Positions 33,219 to 41,933 of a DNA stretch of 64,000 nucleotides are shown here, one piece after another. A program made the position numbers and the translations under genes. The stretch covers positions 1-64,000 of the forward strand of contig JAJTID010000009.1 of assembly GCA_021300155.1 (NCBI GenBank), written 5' to 3'. The first letter of the stretch is position 1. Each line of letters begins with the position of its first letter. The notes below the pieces were generated by a model. It worked only from the letters and a program-made list of their open reading frames with translations, made no database searches and had not been told where the DNA came from. This DNA comes from Pirellula sp. (GTDB taxonomy: Bacteria > Planctomycetota > Planctomycetia > Pirellulales > Pirellulaceae).

Positions 33219-36200
33219 ATGCACTTAATTCGACTGGATATCGATCGCAAGAACTCAGCCGCTCATCTGCAGGTTGGACCGTTCGGAGGTGGACTCAACG
33301 CAGTGTTCGCACCAATTCAAGGCGGCAGTGCGACCATGACACGCTTCGTTCGAAGCATTCTTTTTCGTGGTAAATACGTCAACGAAGTTTTCGAAACCGA
33401 AGAAGGGGAATCGATTGACGGTTCCATGCAGTGGGTAGACTCGACAGGCCACGTTCGCATGATGTCGTTTGCTGGCGGTTCCGCGATGTTGCCCGGTGGG
33501 TTCGTCAACTCGCCACTTCATCCTTCTCAGCACACACTGCACACACAAGACAAAGATCGCATTCGTGGACTCGGCAACATCTTTTGGGAAGGTGACGATG
33601 GCGATGCTCGATGGGATGAATTGCGTGGTGACATCCTCGGAATGATTTTTTGCAGCTCACTCGGAAGCGTTTCGCCAGAAAAGCTCTGGTGGTCCGCGAG
33701 CCGACTAGGCGTCCATTCCCCAGCTCGCAATGAACTAGACGAAGGGTACCAACGACTCAAGGCCGAGGAACAAGATCTACTGGATCGACTTCGTAATGCG
33801 GATGCGGTTGATCATGACCGAGCCTGGTGGGCATTGGAACGAGATCGTATCCTGTCGGAGATCAGTCATATTGCTCACACTAACCATACACCAACCCAAC
33901 CGTCCGAGCGAGCGAATCAATCCATCGTTGCAGGTTTGCGTGAACGACTCGCTATGGTTCAGATCGAACTGAACAACCTTCGCAACGCTCATCAGGATCT
34001 AATCGTTGCCGAAGCCAATGCCAAGCTCGATATTGCACGAGAGTCATCATCAAGCGACTTGGACGCATTTCACAATGGTACATTGAATCATGTTACGTTG
34101 GGAAGAGGCCTCCCCAATCGCTATGCAAGGTCGGATTGGAGCAGCGAGATCCAACGGACTAAGAGCCGGATGGAAAAGCTGGTCGCGGAACAAGCAGACA
34201 TTGAAATCCAACTTCAAAACATCCAAGTTGTACCGACAGTCGCGACACCCCATCGCTGGGACGATGCCCAACTGCGCCAACAGCTAACCCATGCCGAAGA
34301 GATGCTCAAACGATGGGATCGCCGTACTCAGTGGCACCGTCGGTTGAACGAAGTACAATCTCATTTGAAGACTCGCTCTCCTTATCGACGTACCTCGGAG
34401 GGTTCGCTCATTCCTTTGGTAGAGAAGTATCTTCGTGAGCTGACGGCCGGCGCTTGCCGACAGCTTCCGCCATGGGCCGTCGAATCGTCGTATTTGCGAG
34501 GCCACGACATGCCGATCGATTTCGATGGGCAACCCGAATACGGCTACCGAGAGCATGGTCAACGCGACGTCTACTACGATCGTCGATTGCCAACAGGTGA
34601 TTCGCGACAACGCCGACTTGTGGATCTCGCTATGCGATTGGCCATAGCAGAAGCTGCCATACCACGCATTGGCAGAATTCCATTCCTCTTTGACAATTCG
34701 ATCGAATTGTTCCGTGGTGAAGCGCTCGAACAAGTGTTACATGTTCTTGCTGGTTTCGCACGCGATGGTCGTCAAATCTTGCTGGCAACGAACGACGAAT
34801 TCGTAGCGCGAAGAATTGCAGCTCATGGCGGAACGGTCTCTCGCATGCACGAATTACTGCGATACGCCCGACCTGGTTACTTGATGGATGGCACTTCCTA
34901 TCTCGGCATTCATCCTAACATTCAATCGCAACCAGCGATCGGATATGTTGAAACCCCTTACATCTCTACGGAATCAGCCAATCACGGACTTACCGATCTG
35001 ACCGACATCAATCGGCAACTGAGCGGACTCGCGAACGAAATGGAATCGTCGTCCTGGTGGAGCCCCTTGCCTCATACACATGGGATGGCTCGATCGAACA
35101 CAATGCGAACAGCTCCAGTCGTTCCTCGACAGCACAGATTTCAGCTCCATTTGGATAGCCCTATTCAGGATGTGCCGACGGTTGACGCGACATTGGCAGA
35201 ACGATTTCGCATGGCAGGAGTTCATCGAGTCGGCGATTTGGTACGCTCGACACCAGACTCTTTGGGTGAATGCATGCGAGTCGAATCCGATCTCGTACAC
35301 TACTTGCAATGCGTTGCTGAATTGATGACTTCGACACCGCAATTAAGACCATTCGATGCTCGCGTTTTGGTCGGATGCGGCATCAGTCGTTCGCATATGC
35401 TTCATGATCTAACACCCAACCAGTTGGTGGATCGCGTCGCAAACTATCTGCGAAGCGCCGAAGGACAGGACCTGCTTCAGACAGCTAGTCCCTTTGAAGC
35501 CAATCGTATTCGTGAATGGGTCGCCTCGGTGGGACGAAATAGTCGCAATCACTACAGAAACAGAACGGAGAACGATCGGCACCGAAGCGAACGACGCTCC
35601 AGGTCGGAGCCTCACATACGTGCCTACGAACCTAGACCGTCAGATCATCGTGAACGAGAACCGCGAGTCGCGCGCGATCTTCGTTCGACCGATCGTAATA
35701 CTGTAGCCGCACCTTCCTCGCATCCATTGAGTGCGATCGCGACAAACAATGGAGCTTCGCAATGGAAGTTCTATTTGGATATCGACAGTCCCGTGGTGGA
35801 CGCGCCGAGCATCGGTCCGAAAATGGCAACCAAGCTTGCGGAGATCGACATCCATAGCATTGCAGACTTGATCAATTGCCATCCCGAGTCAGCCGCAGAT
35901 CGACTTGCCGAACGTAATGTATCAGCGGAGACGATTGCAGATTGGCAGAAACAAGCGCTCTTGGTTTGCCGAGTTCCAAACCTACGTGGGCACGACGCAC
36001 AGATTATTGTTGGAACGGGATTGTCCACTGCAGAAGAGCTTGCCAACTCGACCCCTGAAGCGTTTTACGAGAAGGTGATGCAGTACGCTAGTAGTAGAGC
36101 TGGCGTGCGGATCCTTCGCGGGGCGGTACCTCCCGATCGTAAGGAAGTAAATGAGTGGATTCACTGGGCTCAGAATTGCCGAGCTGTGCGAGCAGCTTAA
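33219..36200 (+). CDS. SMC/YhaN-like protein with degenerate P-loop and two DUF4332 domains
   Basis: The start at 33219 is set by AGAGGGAGGA at 33201-33210, 8 nt upstream; an in-frame ATG at 33162 has no such site. 993 residues. The N-terminus follows YhaN/Rad50-like ATPases (MHLIRLDIDR, GGGLNAVFAP, FVRSILF), but the P-loop reads APIQGGSAT (31-39) with no lysine. A helical, coiled-coil-prone region covers about 170-400. A late RIPFLFDNSIELF (about 485) stands where Walker B would be. Two DUF4332 domains (helix-hairpin-helix-like) follow at about 640-780 and 848-990, each starting LDSP or LDIDSP. A DNA-associated structural role is possible; ATPase activity is doubtful. Confidence 0.78.
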   Translation: MHLIRLDIDRKNSAAHLQVGPFGGGLNAVFAPIQGGSATMTRFVRSILFRGKYVNEVFETEEGESIDGSMQWVDSTGHVRMMSFAGGSAMLPGGFVNSPLHPSQHTLHTQDKDRIRGLGNIFWEGDDGDARWDELRGDILGMIFCSSLGSVSPEKLWWSASRLGVHSPARNELDEGYQRLKAEEQDLLDRLRNADAVDHDRAWWALERDRILSEISHIAHTNHTPTQPSERANQSIVAGLRERLAMVQIELNNLRNAHQDLIVAEANAKLDIARESSSSDLDAFHNGTLNHVTLGRGLPNRYARSDWSSEIQRTKSRMEKLVAEQADIEIQLQNIQVVPTVATPHRWDDAQLRQQLTHAEEMLKRWDRRTQWHRRLNEVQSHLKTRSPYRRTSEGSLIPLVEKYLRELTAGACRQLPPWAVESSYLRGHDMPIDFDGQPEYGYREHGQRDVYYDRRLPTGDSRQRRLVDLAMRLAIAEAAIPRIGRIPFLFDNSIELFRGEALEQVLHVLAGFARDGRQILLATNDEFVARRIAAHGGTVSRMHELLRYARPGYLMDGTSYLGIHPNIQSQPAIGYVETPYISTESANHGLTDLTDINRQLSGLANEMESSSWWSPLPHTHGMARSNTMRTAPVVPRQHRFQLHLDSPIQDVPTVDATLAERFRMAGVHRVGDLVRSTPDSLGECMRVESDLVHYLQCVAELMTSTPQLRPFDARVLVGCGISRSHMLHDLTPNQLVDRVANYLRSAEGQDLLQTASPFEANRIREWVASVGRNSRNHYRNRTENDRHRSERRSRSEPHIRAYEPRPSDHREREPRVARDLRSTDRNTVAAPSSHPLSAIATNNGASQWKFYLDIDSPVVDAPSIGPKMATKLAEIDIHSIADLINCHPESAADRLAERNVSAETIADWQKQALLVCRVPNLRGHDAQIIVGTGLSTAEELANSTPEAFYEKVMQYASSRAGVRILRGAVPPDRKEVNEWIHWAQNCRAVRAA

Positions 36201-36318
36201 TTAGTTTCGCATGAAGCCAACCTATAAGGACAGAGTCCATAAAAGTTAAAGTAGATTGGGACCATTGTCCCGATCGAGCATCTTTTTATTCGAGAGATTA
36301 TTTTTGGAGAAACGCGTG

Positions 36319-36945
36319 ATGTTGCCCTTAGACGAAATTCTTGCTATGCAGATTCGAACGATCGAATTATGGCATCGAGAACCCGTGACGAATCCGTACG
36401 TCGAACAGGGAGAGATTCGTTCGATTCTTGCTATCGCATGCCAGCAACATCAGTACAACTATTTGCTGTGGCACGAAGAGGATATCGCGAGAAGTCCCGA
36501 TGTCACCGATGCGCAGATTGCAAACGTGAAACGGAATATCGATCGTTACAATCAGCTTCGAAACGATTGGATAGAAAAAGTGGACGACTGGCTCACCGAT
36601 GACCTGATGTCTCGATTTATCCAATGCCGACCAGATGCCAAACTCAACACAGAGACACCGGGAAGTGCAATTGATCGACTGTCGATCATCTCGTTGCGGA
36701 TCTATCACTTGGATGAACAATTGCAGCGGACGGACATCGATAATGCCCATATCGAGAAAGTAAGCCAACGCGTAGCGATCTGTCGGCTTCAACATGCCGA
36801 ACTAAGCGATTCGTTGAAGGAGCTTTCGGATGACATGTACGCGGGTATCAAGAAACACCGCACGTATCGGCAGTTCAAGATGTACAACGATCCGACGCTC
36901 AATCCATATCTTTACAACCGCGTGAAAGCAGAAGCACTCCGTTAA
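36319..36945 (+). CDS. DUF4254 domain protein
   Basis: GGAGA at 36306-36310 lies 8 nt before the ATG at 36319, which decides against the in-frame start at 36256. The 208-residue protein is all-helical and charged, with the DUF4254 pattern: NYLLWHEEDIARSPDV, IDRYNQLRNDWIEKVD, and ETPGSAIDRLSIISLRIYHL. DUF4254 proteins often sit beside LPS-type glycosyltransferases, but no biochemical role is known. No membrane segment or signal peptide. Confidence 0.85.
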   Translation: MLPLDEILAMQIRTIELWHREPVTNPYVEQGEIRSILAIACQQHQYNYLLWHEEDIARSPDVTDAQIANVKRNIDRYNQLRNDWIEKVDDWLTDDLMSRFIQCRPDAKLNTETPGSAIDRLSIISLRIYHLDEQLQRTDIDNAHIEKVSQRVAICRLQHAELSDSLKELSDDMYAGIKKHRTYRQFKMYNDPTLNPYLYNRVKAEALR

Positions 36946-36970
36946 GCGAGCTCTAAACACTTATAAATCT

Positions 36971-37525
36971 ATGAGCGATCTTAATCCCTATGAAGCGTCG
37001 GAGATCGCTCCAATAACTCGAAATTTCGATGGCCAAGGGGAACGAACCTTCGTTTGGTGGAAATCCACGCTGGTTTGGTTGATCGTGTGCTGGATCAGTG
37101 CTGCACCAAGCTTCTTCATAGCGATTGGCGTGATCAATGTTGAACAATGGCCAGCCATGATCGCAGGTGTGATGACCTTTGTTGCAGGCTATATCGTCGC
37201 GGACAACCGTACCTTTCATTGGGCATTTCGGCAACGCAAGCCAGTTCGATATGCATTGATCACTACTTATGCTATTAGGATTTTGATTTCAGTCATCTTC
37301 CCGATAGCAATGTTTGTAGACATGTTTTGTGGAATGGTATCCTCGATGGTACTTTACCCGATCGGGTTAGATGCACCCAAACATGATCTTTCCTTGGGGG
37401 CTGTCTATCTGTGGACGATGGCGCAGGGAGTCGTGCTGAACGTGGTCTTAGGGGTCGTTTGGGTCGTTCTCTTCGCTCTCTTCGCATTGATCATGGGTCC
37501 CAACCCGGTACCATTCGAAGAATAA
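36971..37525 (+). CDS. Small polytopic membrane protein with NPYE N-terminus
   Basis: A 184-residue protein 25 nt after the DUF4254 gene. It begins MSDLNPYEASEIAP; an N-terminal NPY(E/Q)-type motif is common among planctomycete membrane proteins of unknown function. About four or five hydrophobic helices follow (around 36-55, 60-78, 95-125, 145-175), with a short polar tail. No catalytic motif is visible. Probably co-transcribed with the preceding gene. Confidence 0.7.
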   Translation: MSDLNPYEASEIAPITRNFDGQGERTFVWWKSTLVWLIVCWISAAPSFFIAIGVINVEQWPAMIAGVMTFVAGYIVADNRTFHWAFRQRKPVRYALITTYAIRILISVIFPIAMFVDMFCGMVSSMVLYPIGLDAPKHDLSLGAVYLWTMAQGVVLNVVLGVVWVVLFALFALIMGPNPVPFEE

Positions 37526-37559
37526 TCCCCGCCAGGATCTTGATGCAACTCTAGCTGAG

Positions 37560-37748
37560 TTGTCGATGAATTTGGAGAAGATCGATCTAACGGGAACAAA
37601 GGTAACAGCAACGGTTGCGGTTGAGCTTATCCCGCAAGCAACTGCAGTTTATGTCTCTCCCTCGCAGTGTAGCCCCGAACAAATTGCCAACGCAAATCCA
37701 CGAAGCTCGTTGCTTATTGGGATAGATTTCAATGCCAAGAACTATTGA
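37560..37748 (+). CDS. Possible small ORF or gene remnant
   Basis: A 62-codon frame that reads like real protein (LTGTKVTATVAVELIPQATA, then PEQIANANPRSS), and the same frame stays open upstream to before 37520 without a start. This could be the tail of a decayed gene. No family recognised and no ribosome-binding site seen. Confidence 0.2.
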   Translation: MSMNLEKIDLTGTKVTATVAVELIPQATAVYVSPSQCSPEQIANANPRSSLLIGIDFNAKNY

Positions 37749-37821
37749 GCATAGGGGGCATGGATTGGAACTGAGTACTGAAGAATTCTGCCTGACTCCC
37801 GTGTATCAGCTTGGAGCAACA

Positions 37822-40011
37822 TTAGCTGCGTTGCCGAACGATGAGTGAATTCTCGTGGATGCGTACGACCTCGATTTCAACGTTTTCGTCCAGCCAACCC
37901 ACCTCGGCAACGATGCTTTGGAGCTTGTCTCCGATCATCGCTTTCCCGCTAGGATTGCAACGGGTCAGGGTCGTACCGTGCCAACCAAGGTACATTTGCA
38001 GTTCTTCGACGATGCGTTCCTTCTCCATTTTCTCTCGTTCGTTCGAAGGAGGTTGCAATGCAATCCATCGGACCATGGGGGAGTTTGCAATCTGTTTGCG
38101 AAACGCGAAGGCGAGCGCCATCAAACTCAGTGCCACGAGACCGATTTGCCCAAAGCCGGTCACAACCCGTTGTCGTTGGTAATCGTTCGTCGGCAGGATA
38201 AAGGTCTGTCCGGCCAGCAACAAACCCACACCGAGCAGCCCAAGGCCTGTGACGCCGAAAACGCCGAAGCCAGGGAAGACGAAAACTTCGAGAAGCAAGC
38301 AAACAATCCCGCCGAGAATCAATAACACTTCAAGCCATTCGACGGTTCCTCCAAGAACGCGCAACCAGAAGAACAGACCAAAGCAGATGGCTGCCAAGAT
38401 TCCTGGAAAGCCAACTCCCGGAGCGCTGAGTTCCGCGCTCAATGCAGTGAAACCGACAAAGAACAAGAAGAAGGAAAACCACATCTGCCCAGCGAGCCAG
38501 TCGATAAACTCTTCGGTCGCATTGGTCCGGAGTTCCGCAGGTAGTTCTTCGATTCCATATTTGCTACCAACCGCTTCGATGGACACAGGATTGTCGATGG
38601 CAATCTTCAACTCACTCGCGGTTTCAAAATTTAGTCCATTGGAAAAATCGACTTGAGCTCCTTTGTTCCATTGAGGGGCCACGGGATCATCTTGCAACCA
38701 CTCAGGAGATTGCAATTGCGTGCGGCCATCGAACGAACTGTACTCGAAGATGGGCATGGTGGGGCAAACACAACCAAGTAGTTCGCCTACCGATCGGCCA
38801 GATGATTGCGCTAGGGATTCGATGGCAGCACGCTGGTTGTTGCATTCTGCTATCCCAACACTTGCTTCGCCTGGTCCACCAATTTTTGCTTCGGGGTGCA
38901 TCATGATGGAATCGCATGCGAGGGCGATCAGTGCAGCGTCTCCCAACGCTGAGCCAGGGATGTAGCAAACTACTTCGGCGCGATCTGAGGGAATCTCCGC
39001 AAGGTATTGCGCAAAGCGAAGGCTCTCCGTCAAATTGCCACCCGGAGAATTGACTTCGACCAAGACGAGATTGGTTTCCTTTTTCGCTAGACCTTCCTCG
39101 ATAGCTCGCAGCATCCGATTAACATGCCGGGGTGTGATTATTCCTCGCAGATGTGTACGAACAGCAACGCGTTCACCTTCGAAGACAGGTTGCTCCACTA
39201 TCGGCTTGTTCAATCGAAGTGCATTCGCAAGTTGTTGTTTGTCACCTGCAATGTGCGCGACCCATCGCCAGTTGCGAAGATGTTGTCCAACGAAGCGAGC
39301 CAATTGATTGAACGTAACCAACTGTGTCTCATTCCATACCGTGTCGTTGCGTTCACGTTTTTTGAGTTCGGATGAAGAAACGTACTCCATTTTTCCATCG
39401 GTGGAGTCGATGCGAACCAGAGGTTCCGAGGCGTCTAGCATTGAAACAACTGCCGCTGGTGGAAAGGTCGCTCGCCGTGCTGCAATGTCAATGTACGCTT
39501 GTTTGATGGTGGCATCAGTAGCCGACTCATCCATCGACGCTTGGCCGAACTCTGCATCCGGGGCGATGGCAATTTCTTCGCACGCGAGTGCAATCAAAAT
39601 GGCATGCCCGCCGATCGACTGTGGAATGTACGCAACTGTTTGAAGCCGGTTTCCTTTAGGGCCACTAATCCAACGCGCAAGGCTAAGGGAGCGTTCGAAC
39701 GGGGTTCCGCGACCGATGAGCACTTCGTCGGACGGACGAGTCGATTGCTGGGCGCTTTTGAATTCGAGAACGACCAACGGACGATCTGTACTGTTGGATC
39801 TGGAGGACAACGATTCTAGGGAAGCTAGCAGTTTGGTTTCACGCGTTGCATCGAGCGGAAATTCGACCGGCAGCGAGATTGCTTGTCGAACAGGAGTATC
39901 CAATTTTGGGGGTACGGCTGCAGGCTCTTGTCCAGCGAGGTTACCCGAACGCTGTAGTCCAAAAATGCTAAGTGCAACAAGAAAAAGAAAGAGGCGATTG
40001 GATAAGCTCAT
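37822..40011 (-). CDS. NfeD-family membrane-bound ClpP-class protease
   Basis: About 729 residues from the ATG at 40011, which gives a signal peptide (MSLSNRLFLFLVALSIFGL); an upstream ATG at 40053 is less likely. Two ClpP-fold modules precede the membrane part: one ends in GGHAILIALACEEIAIAPDA, the second runs LVEVNSPGGNLTESLR to DAALIALACDSIMMHPEA. Four to five hydrophobic helices follow (about 535-650), then a soluble C-terminal NfeD OB-like domain (about 670-729). NfeD proteins are thought to work with flotillin/stomatin proteins; a FloA gene lies 13 kb away. The active-site residues of both modules are uncertain. Confidence 0.82.
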   Translation of the reverse strand: MSLSNRLFLFLVALSIFGLQRSGNLAGQEPAAVPPKLDTPVRQAISLPVEFPLDATRETKLLASLESLSSRSNSTDRPLVVLEFKSAQQSTRPSDEVLIGRGTPFERSLSLARWISGPKGNRLQTVAYIPQSIGGHAILIALACEEIAIAPDAEFGQASMDESATDATIKQAYIDIAARRATFPPAAVVSMLDASEPLVRIDSTDGKMEYVSSSELKKRERNDTVWNETQLVTFNQLARFVGQHLRNWRWVAHIAGDKQQLANALRLNKPIVEQPVFEGERVAVRTHLRGIITPRHVNRMLRAIEEGLAKKETNLVLVEVNSPGGNLTESLRFAQYLAEIPSDRAEVVCYIPGSALGDAALIALACDSIMMHPEAKIGGPGEASVGIAECNNQRAAIESLAQSSGRSVGELLGCVCPTMPIFEYSSFDGRTQLQSPEWLQDDPVAPQWNKGAQVDFSNGLNFETASELKIAIDNPVSIEAVGSKYGIEELPAELRTNATEEFIDWLAGQMWFSFFLFFVGFTALSAELSAPGVGFPGILAAICFGLFFWLRVLGGTVEWLEVLLILGGIVCLLLEVFVFPGFGVFGVTGLGLLGVGLLLAGQTFILPTNDYQRQRVVTGFGQIGLVALSLMALAFAFRKQIANSPMVRWIALQPPSNEREKMEKERIVEELQMYLGWHGTTLTRCNPSGKAMIGDKLQSIVAEVGWLDENVEIEVVRIHENSLIVRQRS

Positions 40012-40428
40012 GATTTTTTCAAAAACCTTCGATGGTCGATCAATACGTTTCAATTCTAGGGTTTGCGAGGGATCTTGGAGAACTACTATTTTGGAAAGGC
40101 TAGATTTAGCAGTCGGGAAAGCGAAGTCTTTTGGAAAATTTTCTCGAAATATAAGTTTTCCTCCGAACCAATCCTACGATACCATAGTCTGATTGGAGCA
40201 CGCGACTCGCGATGTTGCGTTGCACGGTTGCTGAATGAAAGGCAGCATACCAACCCTTTTTTTGTTTCTTGGAATCTCTCAAAGTGCGCCTAACGGCGGC
40301 GGGAGGATGTCATGCGTCAACTGAATATTGCTCAACGATGTGTCAATGTGGTCGCCTTAGTGCGAGATTGCGCGTTTGTGGCAGTGGCCAATGTTGTCCT
40401 CCTCTCACGTCATCTACATACGCACTTA

Positions 40429-40644
40429 TCAGGTACGTCGAGTAAATCGACAACAGGTACGTCGAGTAAATCGACCGGGTATGAACGCCCGGAGATTAGC
40501 TCGTGGCAATCTGGCTTTTATGGAATGTTCAGGATGCATCAGATGCAGCCCGCAACACAACCCATAACCAGAACATCCACACGCGAACGCTCCCAGTAGC
40601 ATCGCGACCACGATTGCCGCAATTTGTTTGCCGATTCGCAGCAA
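40429..40644 (-). CDS. Candidate small Cys-rich lipoprotein
   Basis: A 71-codon frame starting MLRIGKQIAAIVVAMLLGAF, followed by ACGCSGYGLCC, which looks like a lipoprotein signal with a lipobox-like Cys around residue 21-23. The C-terminal third (RFTRRT repeated) is encoded by the 24-bp tandem repeat. No family recognised; the signal-peptide character is the only support. Confidence 0.3.
   Translation of the reverse strand: MLRIGKQIAAIVVAMLLGAFACGCSGYGLCCGLHLMHPEHSIKARLPRANLRAFIPGRFTRRTCCRFTRRT
40431..40475. repeat. 24-bp direct tandem repeat, two units
   Basis: The unit AGGTACGTCGAGTAAATCGA plus CAAC occurs at 40431-40454 and again from 40455, with the second copy ending at 40475. Each unit contains a small palindrome-like GTCGAGTAAATCGAC core. 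Confidence 0.85.
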
Positions 40645-40916
40645 TCGAACCGTACCACGGCGACAACCACTGATTGAGTCTAGAAGTCTGATACCTCGCT
40701 ATCTGTACGCTGTTTGCGACAGTTGATACGACGTATCTGATGGTCAGGCTGAGCAATATTCAGAACCGAGATCTAGGGCTACTCATAGCCCGTTTCGCAA
40801 CGAATCTAAGCTAGGTCAACAAGACTCTCTCGTGGTCCAAAAGCACGCGAGACCGATCCGTCCCATGTATCCCTATATGCGGATGGTGTTGTCTCCTAAA
40901 AGAGAGATCCACCCAA

Positions 40917-41495
40917 ATGTCCATTGCAGGATTTGTTTACGAAGATACCGAAGTTACTGTTTTAGAACTGGTTCAGTCTGCGCAATCGGGAGACCGAGAT
41001 GCGATGGATCAACTCTATTGCCGATTCCAACAGCATGTCCTTTCGATCGCTTACAAGAGGTTGGGGAACTGGGATGAAGCTCAAGAGTTGAGCCAAGACG
41101 TTTTCATTCAAGCGTTTCGACGCATTCACCAATTGCAAACGCCAGAGGCGTTTGGCGGATGGTTGCGTCAGATCGTGCACCGAATGGCGATCAACCGATT
41201 GACTCGTCGTCCTAAGCCAGCTTCCGTCGACCAAGAGATCTTGGAAGCGACAGTTGCGAACAGCGACGAACCGATCGAAGCAGTGCTTTCCAGCGAGAGA
41301 GCTCGACAAGTTCATTTGGGATTGGACCGTCTTGGGGAACTCGACCGACAAACGTTGGTCGCGTTCTACTTGGATGGCCAGAGTTTGAACCAAATGAGTC
41401 ACGCATTCGATGCTCCCGTCGGAACGATCAAGCGACGATTGCACGTAGCGCGCAAGCGATTGGCAAAGGAATGCGAAACGCTGATCGGCGTTTAG
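40917..41495 (+). CDS. ECF-family RNA polymerase sigma factor
   Basis: A 192-residue sigma factor with regions 2 and 4 only. Region 2: DAMDQLYCRFQQHVLSIAYKRL, EAQELSQDVFIQAFRRI, GGWLRQIVHRMAINRL. Region 4: LDRLGELDRQTLVAFYLDG, LNQMSHAFDAPVGTIKRRLHVARKRL. The four promoter-recognition segments are complete. No anti-sigma factor gene is adjacent, so its control is not visible. A GAGAGA stretch about 12 nt upstream may serve in translation initiation. Confidence 0.92.
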   Translation: MSIAGFVYEDTEVTVLELVQSAQSGDRDAMDQLYCRFQQHVLSIAYKRLGNWDEAQELSQDVFIQAFRRIHQLQTPEAFGGWLRQIVHRMAINRLTRRPKPASVDQEILEATVANSDEPIEAVLSSERARQVHLGLDRLGELDRQTLVAFYLDGQSLNQMSHAFDAPVGTIKRRLHVARKRLAKECETLIGV

Positions 41496-41522
41496 AGCCT
41501 ATCGCGTAAACTTTGGAAAACT

Positions 41523-41557
41523 CCGACAGGCTGCGTGCAGAACCAACAGCCTGTTGG
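41523..41557 (+). terminator. Hairpin after the sigma factor gene
   Basis: CCGACAGGCTG at 41523-41533 pairs with CAGCCTGTTGG at 41547-41557 (11 bp with one G-T pair, 13-nt loop), 28 nt after the sigma factor stop. There is no T-tract, so an intrinsic terminator is only one possible role. Confidence 0.4.
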
Positions 41558-41624
41558 AACCCGAGTGGTTTGCACGCCTTCTAGACAGCAGGAAAAATTG
41601 ATTTCTGTTTTTGTCGATTGGCTT

Positions 41625-41921
41625 ATGCAAAGATTTCGAGAACCTTGGAAACAGGAGATTGAGAATATGATTCTAGGAAAACTACCTGATTTGAGAGAGA
41701 CCCAGTCAGGACGAGATTTGATCGCAATCGGAGTTGAGCAAGGAATTGAGCGAGGAATTGCAAAAGGATCATTGATTGGAGCGATTCAAACTTGCCAAAA
41801 AATATTGGGCCAGAATTGCGACTCCAATGCGGATCTAGCGAGAAAATCGATGGAGGAACTGACTACCATGGCTGCAGAACTGCAGGCGTCGCTTCGTTCT
41901 CGTCTTGCAAAACTGCAGTAG
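41625..41921 (+). CDS. C-terminal fragment resembling Rpn/YhgA-type nuclease proteins
   Basis: A short protein (about 98 residues from the ATG at 41625; the frame is open back to 41535, but that stretch lies in a hairpin). It has the pattern ILGKLPDLRETQSGRDLIAIGVEQGIERG common to the C-terminal part of Rpn/PD-(D/E)xK transposase-like nucleases, then a helical tail. The nuclease domain expected upstream is missing, so this is probably a truncated remnant. Confidence 0.4.
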   Translation: MQRFREPWKQEIENMILGKLPDLRETQSGRDLIAIGVEQGIERGIAKGSLIGAIQTCQKILGQNCDSNADLARKSMEELTTMAAELQASLRSRLAKLQ

Positions 41922-41933
41922 TTTTTTCCGAGA

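Larger units (their letters stand above)
40012..40916. other. Intergenic region with a short tandem repeat and no firm gene
   Basis: About 900 bases between the NfeD-type gene and the sigma factor. It contains a two-unit 24-bp tandem repeat (40431-40475), one candidate small lipoprotein on the minus strand (40429-40644), and several short frames with poor protein character. AT-rich sequence near 40120-40180 may hold the promoter of the leftward gene. Confidence 0.5.

Noticed and set aside
40312-40599. Plus-strand 95-codon frame across the tandem repeat
   Set aside because: Low-complexity, no initiation signal, no family; overlaps the slightly better minus-strand lipoprotein candidate.
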